Origin: Mansonella perstans | Lineage: Eukaryota > Nematoda > Chromadorea > Rhabditida > Onchocercidae | NCBI GenBank assembly: GCA_037074765.1 | Contig: JBAMDO010000092.1 | Coordinates: 1-64,000 of the forward strand | DNA: 64,000 bases | Direction: 5' to 3' | Part shown: in pieces, positions 1 to 12,217 of the stretch | Layout: the number at the start of each line of letters is the position of its first letter | Numbering within the stretch: the stretch's first letter is position 1 | Program-made: the position numbers and the translations under genes | The notes under the pieces: model-generated | What the model saw: only the letters and a program-made list of their open reading frames with translations | Told to the model about the DNA's origin: nothing | Database searches by the model: none

Positions 1-397
1 AATTTCAAAGCTGTGGAAAAATTGAAGCGAAATGAAATTTCGAAATTGTGCAAAAAATGCATTGCATAAATTATTTTTAACAATGCAGTATAACAACTAA
101 AATGAATTATTCAGTATAAAGGATTAAAAAATGATAGCTATTGTTGTATTATTACATATGGAAGGGATTATGAATACACAGGGTGTACCATTTCAGTTTC
201 GGTATGCATTTATAGATAGGATCCTTAACAATTCCTAACAGAAGTGATTCAGTAGTCTCTGTTAAACTTTCGTCACTCGATTTCATTAAGTTCTGTTCGT
301 TCATTTTTATAAAAAATGTCAGCTGTCGAAAATTTGGGTTTCATAAACGTACAATAATCTTTTTTCCCAACAAAATTATCTATTAAACTCTTTAGCT

Positions 398-1412
<1,015 letters not shown>

Positions 1413-1514
1413 AGAAGACATCAGAATGAAAAAACAGAAAGAAAATTTCTAGACAATATAGAATTTGCAATCATACTTGGCAATCCATTGAAAAATAGGC
1501 CTCTCTTCCATTGC

Positions 1515-2290
1515 TCTGTATGCAATAAAGTAAAAGGCAATGCATTTCAAACTAAAATACGTTGCAATTTCTGGTATTGCTTATTTCTTATTTTAATATT
1601 AATCAAATTTTTTTTCATTATTCCTGCTTTGTTCGAAAATATAGTCCTGTTATTATTGTTCAATTGCTTGCATGTTATGTTGTTCACTTCATTTTTATGC
1701 ATTTGCACCATTTTTCGTTTATTTAAATTTAAACTCTTCACTCTAATCAAAAGATTTTCTTTAGATATTCTTTTTTTTTCGTGTTGCAGTATGATTTTAT
1801 GTTGTTGATTATTGAATTTTTATTACTTCTTTGCTGAAGAGAAGGATTCGTAGATTTCTTTATTGTTTCTCGTATTTTAGTCAATAAAATTTTTTCGCAT
1901 TTTCATTTGCACATTTATTAGCGGTTTTGATTGTCGGGAAACTATAATCCATGTATCGTGATTCAGTTATTTGTACCCATAAAATACAAAAAAATTTGGA
2001 AGAAATACTGAAGTGAAGCCAAAGAAAAGCCAGAAGATAATTTATCTCTTGAACGGCGCAGTAGTAGATAGATGTACGTGAAGGATCGAAAGTCTGAGGC
2101 GTGTTTACTGATAAAAAAATGTATAGGATTTTTTCATATATTATATATATATATATACATCCAGGTTACTGGAACAGCATTGGTCTCTCGCAACACGTGG
2201 AGGTTAAGCTGGCCATTGGTATGGTTTGTGATTATCAAGCGTTTTTCTTATTTTAGTCGTGCCGAGTACGAAATCTCTTTGTTCTCACTT
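1515..2290 (+). repeat. LTR-like segment downstream of zinc-finger copy 1
   Basis: This stretch is homologous to the segments at 9336-10120, 36450-36965 (inverted), 52462-52980 and 54885-55500. The last two flank degraded BEL/Pao pol sequence, which identifies the segment as a long terminal repeat. It contains the shared polyadenylation-like block around GTCAATAAAA near 1880 and the block GGTTACTGGAACAGCATTGG near 2164. The exact termini cannot be fixed by eye. Similarity to copy 2 stops near 2275-2290. Confidence 0.6.
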
Positions 2291-2480
2291 CCAATCGCAA
2301 CGCACCGGCAGGCCGACGCTTCATCACTCCCTATACAGTTACCCTTCTACACATTCAGTCCGATCTCGACCATCGTGAAGTTTCGCTATCTCCCAGTCTT
2401 CATACCTCTCACAGGCCCAAGAATAACACGGCCATCGGTGGACTTCATCTCAACCTGTATAAAACTTCTAATTCAATAAA
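2290..2480. other. GC-richer unique segment after LTR copy 1
   Basis: About 190 bp with visibly higher GC content than the surrounding DNA, for example around CGCACCGGCAGGCCGACG near 2300. It begins where similarity to copy 2 ends and finishes near TTCAATAAAGG. No protein or RNA family is recognised. It may be internal sequence of a retroelement that copy 2 lacks. Confidence 0.3.
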
Positions 2481-3766
2481 GGTACATTTTTTAATTTTTC
2501 GTCAATGTTATTCCCAATATCATAACTCATGAGAGATAATGAAAAGAATTATTTCTACAAAGCTCTCTAATATTTCATGATTATGCCTGAACGATTCTAT
2601 GTGAGGAATTTACCGCAAAAAGTTAATGTTTATCGCTTAATGTTCCTTCTTATTTCCTTCGTTGTATCAGTACGATCAGTCCATATATCGGCAAATGTTA
2701 CTGTACCAATAAACACCATCGCGAGGACAGTTTGCAAACTGTTCTCGATTCTCTAACTTCCTTGGTTTTAATACACGTGCAGTATTTTCACACCCAATTT
2801 TTGTTAGAACTGGAAATTTGAAATTTATTGGTAACGCCGAATGCCACATCCGAAAAACAATGAAATCTCAATCTCACTTTCGGTAAAATAATAAACATCC
2901 ATCACCTTTTCCTCATGATTAAACACTCAGTAATGATTTTCGCTAACTTAGACCTTAAATGTCAAGGCGCACTTAAATCAGATTTCGAGGTTTTCGTAAA
3001 ACGAATAGACTTCAACTGATGTTTGGTTTCCTGCAAAATCAAAGCGTTTTCTTCATTCCTCTATCTTCCTGATCCTTGGATACGTCTAAGTTCCTGCTCC
3101 AATACCCAATATACCTGCTAGATGAGAGATCATACTATCTTTCAATTTGGTAAGTGACAGACCAAATTGTGAAAGCAGAAAGCATATGAAAATCGAAGCT
3201 TCCAAAAGATAGAAAATATGCTAGTCTATGCGTTTCTATGCTGGGCATACATACAACTTCAGCTGGGTCATTTAGCTGGATCAGCAGCTATCTCTAACAA
3301 CACAAAAAAAAAATAAAAACGGCATTCCCTAATCACAAATTTTAGACAAACACGCTTTTTATTCTCTATTTGTCCAAAAAATGTCACACCTGCAATAACT
3401 TTCAATATTATCTAAGCGGACCGAGAACTATGGATTCTGTAGTGAAATTTTGACTTACGATACTCAAACACTTCAGGATAAAAAATTTTCCAGAAAAACT
3501 TAACATGCTTTCATGCTTATTTTTGATACCGCGATGGAAAGCCAGGACTCGTAACTAGAAAAATTAGAAACAGTGATGCTCTCTTCATTGCTACTGCATC
3601 TAATTTCAATTCGGAAATCAGAATCGAGTTAGTACAAAGTTGGAATGATATCAGAGTTTTGCATGAGAAACAATACTGAATACAGTATTATAAGATCTAG
3701 GTTTTAGGAAATATGATACGATATGTAAAAAATAAGGCTTTATAAATTATACAAGCAAGTACATAC
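2481..3766. other. No gene recognised
   Basis: Lies downstream of the last visible auxilin exon on the minus strand. I looked for the missing auxilin C-terminal J domain (an HPD-containing exon) and did not find one. The only structure noted is a 26-bp imperfect palindrome at 2722-2747. Confidence 0.4.
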
Positions 3767-6700
3767 CGACGAATTTGAATGAATAGAATGTTCCGATGAC
3801 TGTTTGACGCTGTCCTCTTGAGAGTTGATTTGAACAGAATCCGTAATATTCTGAGAAGCATCTTGTGGATTATCAGAGTTATTCAGCCACTCTAGAGTGG
3901 AAAAGAAAGAATCGTTAGGAAGAGATGGAGTGGTTCGGCTAGCCAATTTCACTTCTTCTTCACTTGTTTTATTTTCTCCAATGACATGTTTTTGCGGTGG
4001 AAGTGGTCTTTCGACAAATTTTGCAGATTTGACGACTTGTTGCTCCGAAGACCAAGATCTCGCATAATTGCATCTGAAGACGAAAGTAGAAGATAAAATC
4101 TTGACAAATCTGCAATACACTCAAACTGTAAAATTAAATATAAAAATATATAACTCAGAAAATTCAAATAGACGATAACACACCAAATTCGTCAGGTTCA
4201 GATACCAGTAACATTTTTGATATGGATTTCCGTTCATAACTAAGAATTGCTGGTGGATCTCGTGCACTAAATCCTCTATCATATTCATCAATTTTCAACT
4301 GCAAGCCAACTCTTAAAGGAACATATTTTAGGAGCAAAGTATACAGAATTGTTGCTGAAGCTTATCAATTCACATTCCAAGCAGCTCCAAACAACATTTC
4401 GCTGCATAAGAACTACGTAAGACGATTGATTCATTCAGCGACAAAAACTTTCAACCTTATCCGCTAAAGTTTTTTGAACAAAAAAGTTTTGGTCATATTT
4501 GCTGTAAAACAGTAAACACATAACTTACCAATTCCCAGAAAATTACTCACATCTCCTCTAATTCCTTATTTCAAATACGTCAACAGCTGGTTCTTTTATG
4601 AGAGAAAAAATTACAGAATTATATTATTCCAAAAAAGTTACAACAAAATCAGAATAGTATTTCCTACCAATTTATGCGACTGTATTGTAGAAAAATAAAC
4701 CCAGAAACGGGAACTCTTTAAATTCATTTTATAGAACATCCCGCTTTCCCGGCTCTTGCTGAATGAAACCACCATTTGTCTAACCACTGCTTTTACCCAC
4801 AACAGGATCAAACACTATATGTGAATGACTTCAGCAAAGAAAGCATCCAGGAAACAATACTAGTCTACCGACCATTAAAAAAGCAGTTTTTTTTTTTTTT
4901 TTAACTTTATATATTTCTTGGCGCTCAGTGAATGTACAGTTTCTCTTTTTCTCTTCACCAAGCAGGATTAACTCTAAATCTTAAGCTTCACAATGTGATG
5001 ATGAAGATTCCTGCAGCGTTTCAGGAACTTTCAATTCTCAAGATAAATCACTTTCTTTTCTCTGCTATTTTCACAGGCAATCGGAATGATTGCAAAGTTT
5101 CTTCTTACTATTGTGATGCTGTGAACTAATAATATTGCGTGAGTACAATATTTCAACTCCGATAAATATCTATCGTGATACAACATTACAACCCGAATAG
5201 ACATCTATCAATGATAGACGACACAGACTATAGCGTATCGAAAAATGTGTCGAATGGAGTCCTAATACTGGCAGTTGTGTTCTGTTTCATAAAGCTTCCG
5301 CTATATATAGATATAAAGCAGCCAAAGAGAGATTATAATAAATTAATTTTTAAAAAAAGCTTCCAAAAGGAGTATGATTTCGAAATGCCTTACTTACCTC
5401 AGCGATCCTTCAAGTCTCGAATCATCAGACTGACAATCAAGATCACCAAGACTGAATTCTAACATATGGGTATTTGGATCAATAAAATTAGCATGAAAAC
5501 TCAGTGAAAACATCAAATGCTGCTGCATACGATTCTGCATCTTCGTCAATCGGGCATGATAAACAACTATCTAAAATTAATATTCAACGAAAGAATCTGA
5601 AATGAATCTCAAAAGCTCAAATTTGTTCGTTGTTAACGTTAACGTATGCTTTTGAGAAGAGTTAAAAAAATGAATTTGTTTCGCAAATTAATCCATGAAT
5701 TGCAACAAATCGTTTTGCTAAAAAAATTTTTCTTATTCTTAAAAATTTACTTTAAAAACTAAATTTACATTATCTCACTTATATAACAAATCAAAGTCAA
5801 GCTGCTAAAAATTATCTCAGTCGCAGTAAGTAATATACAACTCACCTGTAGATCATCACCAACTGGAATATCTCCCAGTGGAATATCTACTAAAAACGAA
5901 TCCGGAACTTCAAAAGACCTGGAAAATTCAATTCAAACTCGAAAACAATAGAAAAATAGGAAGTGGGCCGTTTTATCTATTTCACCTGTCGGTAGTTCAC
6001 GGAATCAGCATTATGTGTTCAATAAAAAAACTACATTACATAAATATTCCACTAATAAGTGTCAAAGAATTGATGTGGAACAGCCCCTGTTCAACATTCC
6101 TCACGCATTTTCATTTTTCTAACATAATCAGATGTTTATCTAAAAAATAAAAAAGTTTGGTAAGAGAAAGAAAATTGATCAGATCGGTTTGATTGAGAAG
6201 GCAACAATGTAAATATAAATTCCTTTAAACATTACTTCAATTCTTCATAGCTTTTGCAGGTAGACCACACCTTCGTGCCACCAGCGTAGACATCTGCAAA
6301 TGGTCGACAACCGCTCTGAATTCGATTGAACAGTGGCACCGGTGAAATTAGCAATGACCGAAGTACTACTCGCCTATTATGAACTATCTATAAATATTTT
6401 TTTCTAGAAAGAAAGACGGGAAGAAATCAGAAATATTTTTGATTCTGTACTTTATGATTTTCTTGCGATGTATAATTTGAATTTTTTAAATTAATTTGCA
6501 AAAAGTGATGCCGCAAGAAACTGCTCAAATACCTGATGATGTATGAGCTTCAGAATCCTTCAGACTTTCAAAGCTTGTTTTGATTAGAAAAATATTATAG
6601 GTATCCAGAAAACTTACGGCACATAAATCAGATGAGTCCATAGAAACAACAGTTTTTATTATATCAAGCTGACGATGGTAAGATGGTGGAAGATCTGTTG

Positions 6701-7494
6701 GTTGTTTTTTGGTACAGATTAATTCCAGTGCTGCCAATGGCCTTGAAACAAGTCGAGCATATAATAACAGGGTCGCTGCTACCAGTAAACATTGAACTAA
6801 AGAAATATTTTTGACCACTATAAGTATGGTGGAAGACACGCACACATGCTAACGTGTTTTACTCATGTACTGTTCACTATAAAAATGTCAAAAAGGAAGG
6901 TACTGTAGGAACCATATTTCTGCAGCGACAGATCCTATCGATTTCAGGTTTGATTAGAAATCTTTACCTTCAGGACCAGTAATCAGAATGAAATTTGTTT
7001 CCTTTTGCTTCAAGAATAAGGTCATATTTCTGCAGAGATTCAACAAAAAGTTCACTGTGGGTGTGAGACCACTTCCAACAGATGGCAAAGGAGTTTCTAC
7101 TGGATGATCATAGTTGCACCGCAAATGCCTAAATATCAATCGTAAAATATTATTTGTAAATTCTTTTGCAAACTATCGTTTGAAGCAACAAACTATCATT
7201 TAAAAACACTCTAAACCACTTTCCAAAGAAAAATATACAACTAACATTTATAGTTAGCATTCGTAGACAAGCTAAAAGATTATATATTACTGCAGTATCA
7301 CCAAAATCATAAGTTCATAACTTCAAAATGATGACTAAAGGTTTTACATTATTAAACAGGCACTTACAAGCTCAAGTTAGGAGTGAAAAGAACAAAAATA
7401 CAGCACGCATAAGATTATATCGCCATTTACAAAAAATCAGTGATAAAACACACCGATTCGATAAGTTATAGATTGCAAACTGTCCTCGGGAAGA
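3767..7494 (-). CDS. Auxilin/GAK-type protein, partial (PTEN-like phosphatase and C2 domains)
   Basis: Auxilin and GAK recruit Hsc70 to clathrin-coated vesicles for uncoating. Exons on the minus strand, 5' to 3', are 7494-7454, 7128-6968, 6796-6618, 6387-6236, 5918-5846, 5570-5398, 4311-4184 and 4073-3767. Reading phases agree across the first seven. Family landmarks are GQFAIYNLSNR (GAK HYAVYNLSPR), a helical stretch with SRPLAALEL, LRSLLISPVPLFN followed by GCRPFADVYAGG, and the C2 segment VVYHARLTKMQ. The phosphatase P-loop cysteine/arginine signature is absent, as in the catalytically dead auxilin family. In the last exon the phase expected from splicing (DAIMRDLGLRS) hits a TGA, while another frame stays open and contains FFSTLEWLNN, which resembles GAK FLHTLDWQ. 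A one-base shift or an unrecognised intron is therefore likely. No start exon, kinase or J domain was found in the window. Confidence 0.82.
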
Positions 7495-7521
7495 CTTAAA
7501 TACATGAAGACTTAAATACAT
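7490..7521. repeat. 16-bp tandem duplication at an auxilin splice acceptor
   Basis: The sequence GAAGACTTAAATACAT occurs twice head to tail (7490-7505 and 7506-7521). On the minus strand it covers the acceptor (TTTAAG) of the exon encoding GQFAIYNLSNR, so two identical acceptor contexts lie 16 bp apart. Use of the upstream one would change the reading frame. Confidence 0.9.
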
Positions 7522-8100
7522 ATGAAGCATGAAAAAAATATTTAGTCTGGATAATTTTAATAAAGTTGCTCAAAGTGCTAAATATTATATGCAGATATAA
7601 CTCGATCTATTTGGGCATGCTTGCTATGAGGTATTATTTTAGACTTTGTAAAAACTGATTTTCGACGGGATTTTGTTGTTTTTGTTTCTCGCTAATATCA
7701 CCTCAATTTCAAAGCTGTGGAAAAATTGAAGCGAAATGAAATTTCGAAATTGTGCAAAAAATGCATTGCATAAATTATTTTTAACAATGCAGTATAACAA
7801 CTAAATGAAATTATTCAGTATAAAGGATTAAAAAATGATAGCTATTGTTGTATTATTACATATGGAAGGGATTATGAATACACAGGGTGTACCATTTCAG
7901 TTTCGGTATGCATTTATAGATAGGATCCTTAACAATTCCTAACAGAAGTGATTCAGTAGTCTCTGTTAAACTTTCGTCACTCGATATCATTAAGTTCTGT
8001 TTCGTTATTTTTATAAAAAATGTCAGCTGTCGAAAATTTTGGGTTTCATAAACGTACAATAATCTTTTCCCAACAAAATTATCTATTAAACTCTTTAGCT
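7522..8100. other. 5' flank of zinc-finger copy 2
   Basis: Sequence from about 7695 is shared with window positions 1-397 and with 51095-51496, and partly with 50045-50330. It probably contains the promoter and 5' leader of the zinc-finger gene family. No canonical promoter element can be named. Confidence 0.45.
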
Positions 8101-9213
8101 ATGCAATTTGTGCAAAGTTTGCTTTCAACGATTGGATCTATTCGATTAAGTGGGAGATGAAGATAACATATCAGCAATGAATGTTTGACTGTTCTCATTT
8201 TAGTGGAAGAAAATTTTCCATTTTTCAGAATTGGCAAAGGAATTACTGTCATCGATATGTATTTCAACTATTTTTTCTTCTTCGTTCTACAACTTGGCAA
8301 CACTCAAATTACCGTAAGTTCATTTGATGTTAAAACAAAAATAAACAGCATTGCGATATTTCGGGGACTTCAAAATTTTGATGGAGTGTGAGATTGATAA
8401 TTTCTATCATTTGAGGAAGCACAACCGGAACAAACAGAGTCGCTGGGTTTATCAGTGCCAAAAAAACATATTGAAACGCTAAGTTTACCAGCGCATGCAG
8501 TAACTGAGAAACAAATATTACTGTCAAGAAAGGTCTTATCATCGGAAGAGATAAATGAAAGAGCGATGGTTTCGAACGAAATGAACTCAACAAGCCAAGA
8601 AATGAATGCTGAACAAAAAGGTACGAGGAAAAAGGCATGTAAGGTATGCCAAAAGGAAGTAAGAAATATAAACAGACACATGGAAACTCATAAAGATGCA
8701 AAGCCCTATTTTTGTTTGATATGCGACAAAATTTTTTTTTCTCCAAGATATTTGAAAACCCATGAGAGAATTCATACTGGTGTGAAGCCCTTCCTTTGTA
8801 AGACATGTAACAAAAGATTTTCTCAGCGAAACAATTTGCAAGCCCATGAGAGAATTCATACTGATGTGAAGCCCTACTTTTGTTTGATATGCAATAGAAA
8901 TTTTTCCCAGTTAAGCGCTTTGCAAAACCATAAGAGAATTCATACTGGTGAGAAGCTCCATTCTTGTGTGATATGCAACAGAAATTTTTCTAGGCAAGGC
9001 AATTTGAAAAGCCATGAGAGAATTCATACTGGTGAGAAACCCTTTTCTTGTTCGACATGCAACAAAAGATTTTCTCAGCGAAACAATTTGCAAGCCCATG
9101 AGAGAATTCATACTGGTGTGAAGCCCTACTTTTGTTTGATATGCAACAGAAATTTTTCTAGGCAAGGCAATTTGAAAAGCCATGAGAGAATTCATACTGG
9201 TGAAAATTCATAA
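8101..9213 (+). CDS. C2H2 zinc-finger protein, copy 2, intact
   Basis: Three exons: 8101-8149, 8204-8313 (after a 54-bp intron, GTGGGA...TTTTAG) and 8416-9213 (after GTAAGT...TTTGAG). Lengths sum to 957 nt, 318 residues. Residues 1-53 form a hydrophobic, Phe-rich module (MQFVQSLLST..., then FPFFRIGKGITVIDMYFNYF) of unknown role. It is followed by a Glu/Ser-rich linker, a short atypical finger (CKVC...HMETH), then six canonical CX2C-X12-HX3H fingers joined by HTG(E/V)KP-like linkers. Fingers of this type bind DNA in the nucleus. Fingers 2 and 5 share QRNNLQAH and fingers 4 and 6 share RQGNLKSH, which indicates an internal two-finger duplication. Compared with copies 1 and 4 the last finger is deleted and the protein stops at HTGENS. 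An alternative is an unspliced start at Met 8566. Exon phases support the spliced model, which is inferred. Confidence 0.75.
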
Positions 9214-9335
9214 ACAACGAGTATGAAACAGAAGACATCAGAATGAAAAAACAGAAAAAAAAATTTCTAGACAATATAGAATTTGCAATCATACTTGGCA
9301 ATCCATTGAAAAATAGGCCTCTCTTCCATTGCTCT

Positions 9336-10120
9336 GTATGCAATAAAGTAAAAGGCAATGCATTTCAAACTAAAATACGTTGCAATTTCTGGTATTGCTT
9401 ATTTCTTATTTTAATATTAATCAAATTTTTATTTCATTATTCCTTGCTTTGTTTCGAAAATATAGTCCTGTTATTATTGTTTCAATTGCTTGCATGTTAT
9501 GTTGTTCACTTCATTTTTATGCATTTGGCACCATTTTTCGTTTATTTAAATTTAAAACTCTTCACTCTTAATCAAAAGATTTATTCTTTAGATATTCCTT
9601 TTTTTTTCGTGTTGCAGTATGATTTTTATGTTGTTGATTATTGAATTTTTATTACTTTCTTTGCTGAAGAGAAGGATTCGTAGATTTCTTTATTGTTTCT
9701 CGTATTTTAGTCAATAAAAATTCTTTTCGCATTTTCATTTGCACATTTATTAGCGGTTTTGATTGTCGGGAAACTATAATCCATTGTATCGGTGATTCAG
9801 TTATTTGTACTCATAAAATACAGAAAAATTTGGAATACTGAAGTGAAGCCAGAGAAAAGCAGAAGATAATTCATCTCTTGAACGGCGCAGTAGTAAATAG
9901 ATGTACGTGAAGGATCGAAAGTCTGAGACGTGTTTACTGGTTAAAAAAACTGTATAGGATTTTTTCATATATTTATATATATACATCCAGGTTACTGGAA
10001 CAGCATTGGTCTCTCGCAACACCGTGGAGGTTAAGCTGGCCATTGGTATGGTGTTTGTGATTATCAAGCGTTTTTCTTATTTTTAGTCGTGCATGAATAC
10101 CGAAATTTCTCTGTGAAATC
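9336..10120 (+). repeat. LTR-like segment downstream of zinc-finger copy 2
   Basis: Begins near TGTATGCAATAAAG, about 120 bp after the zinc-finger stop codon, and is homologous to the LTRs that flank the BEL/Pao remnant at 53-54.9 kb. It includes a polyadenylation-like AATAAA within TAGTCAATAAAAATTC near 9707 and GGTTACTGGAACAGCATTGG near 9990. It lies in the same orientation as the gene, so it probably forms the 3' UTR and polyadenylation site of the zinc-finger transcript. Confidence 0.6.
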
Positions 10121-11289
10121 TCTTTTGTTTCTCAGTTTCAATTCCTGTACCGTTATCATTTAAATCCAAACACAACAATCACATTAACAAAGCATAAAAT
10201 GTTGTCCGTGATCGCAAGAATGTCATTAGACCATGATCAACTTCCGAAGACAAAAATGAGAAATGCTCACACTAAAGAATGAAACTGGTTAAAGACTGGG
10301 AAATAAAGCAACAATTTTCGATCAAAAATTATGTGAAAAATCAGAATTACTTGCCAGCACAAAAACGGTTACATATTTAGAATTATATTTCGCACCCCTA
10401 AATTCTTTATTATGCCAAAAGTTTGTTTTGCTTAGTGTTCAAGCTGTTTTCTCATCTTTGTCACTAAAATTATATCCCATGTCTTATAGATGGATACGTG
10501 CTATCCAGCCTCATTTATTCATATAGCATTTCAATTAGCAAATTAAAATCTATGCAACAGAAAATCTATGTCTGAGCATCTTTTATCAGTCTTGTTAAAA
10601 TGATCAGTTATTTGCAAAAAAAATAACACATACCGAGTGATTATTTAACAAGTAACTGTATGTTAGATATTCACATCAAGCAACGACCAGAAAGTTTGTT
10701 AAGCTTTGCTAACTAAACTGTCGTCTACAAGCTTCTCCTCTGCTCTCCAATATTTCAGATTCGTGATACTGCAATAATTGCAATTTTACTGCTTATTCCT
10801 CAGTGATGATTGTTACTTAACATTTAATTACATACTTCGATGAAATAAAATAACAAATATACTGAAATATACTGTATAAAATAAAAACATTAACAAAAAT
10901 AATAACAAAAACAAAAAAAAAATATAACAAAATAAAACAAATATATTGAAATGAAATAAACATACTAAAATGAAACGATAATATCGAGCATTTAAAACAT
11001 GGAAAATATAAACAGAAAAAATGAATTGTTCGAATGAATTTCTTTCATAGTATGGAAGGACGGAAAGCAGGGAAGCATAGGATCTTGTCAAATGAGGTGG
11101 CATTAATGGCGATAAAGGCATTACAAAAAATTGCATGGAAGTTTCACAAAACAACTAACTTCAGATAATCACTTCCGTTTTTTAAGCTTTTCTCTAATCA
11201 TCAACAAATTTGGTACATAAAAAACTTACATTTTACGAGCGTATATAATAATTACAGCAGTTTCATCTTGTAAACCAAGATTTGTTTTC
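10121..11289. other. No gene recognised
   Basis: AT-rich spacer between the LTR copy and a sphingosine kinase exon relic. I searched the minus strand for 5' exons of the auxilin gene and found none I could support. An A-rich stretch lies at 10850-10980. Confidence 0.4.
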
Positions 11290-11405
11290 AAATTGGTTGA
11301 AATCATTTGAAACGATGAGCCAGGAGTTATCGATTAGTTATCTATGGCCATATAACCATCACAGTTGCTTAATGGCTCCACACGGCATGCTCAGATTGGA
11401 ATTAT
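11290..11405 (-). pseudogene. Relic of the sphingosine kinase last exon
   Basis: Clearly homologous to the last sphingosine kinase exon at 38162-38314, with about 20 bp of further similarity beyond the acceptor. In the original frame it still reads ACRVEPLSNC and SITPGS but has stop codons after IIPI and within the AIDGE motif. It is a dead copy. The preceding exon (PYLPCARL) was not found next to it. Confidence 0.8.
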
Positions 11406-11923
11406 CTGCAATCTCTCATCGTAAAACACTTGAAACTATTGACAAAAACAAAAAAAAAAATTTCAATAGTTATTTCAGAATTTGAAGATTGCAACATTGT
11501 ATTTTTCATGAAAAAATATGCAATAAATTACTCATTAGATAACTTTTTTTGTCTCGATTTATAGCTAAATTTTAAAGTTTCAAAATTCTTAATTAATAAA
11601 ATTCCACTTTTTATCTGTTTTAATTTCTTCCCAATTAAACCACCTCTATTCAGTAATTTTTACTAAGTTAAATTTTATAGCAAAGAACTTTTCCAGGATA
11701 TTTTGAAGCACTGGAAAAATTGAATATTTTTACCCGCGATTACCATTTCAGAATTTTTTCTCTTCTCCTATTATTTTTCATAATGTCCTAGTGCTGGCAA
11801 TCAAGGCCGTCTTATATTATTTGAGCGGTTTTAGTGCTTTCAAATATTTCTCATCCTTGATTTTCCTCCTGACCTGGTCGGATTGCTTATTCTGTTGAGG
11901 GGAAATAAATATCTGGTAATAAA

Positions 11924-12217
11924 ATGGTCTTAAAAGTTGGGTTCAAAGGTCATCGCGGAAATGCTGATCTTAAGAGTAATCGCATATTTCAAAGAAATTA
12001 TGCGGTATGGCTATCGGAAAATTATATCTGTTTTGCTGACGGATGTTGCATTGATCCTATTTTGTTAATTGTATATTCCGAGAATTTCCTGGTATCGAAC
12101 GTGGTTGAACGTGTTATACGTGTTAATGTTGAACGTGTTAACGTGGTTGAACGAACGTGTTATACGATCGTGTTTATTGAATTGGATACAATGATTTGGA
12201 TATGGTGTGTAATGTGA
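11924..12217 (+). other. Open frame with short internal repeat, unlikely gene
   Basis: A 97-codon open frame that matches no family I recognise. Its second half is built from variants of GAACGTGTTAACGTGGTT (about 12100-12170), so the openness may simply reflect a short tandem repeat. It is recorded for the repeat rather than as a supported gene. Confidence 0.2.

Noticed and set aside
5175..5462. 95-codon plus-strand frame inside the auxilin gene
   Set aside because: It overlaps the minus-strand C2-domain exon (5398-5570) and an intron; no independent support.
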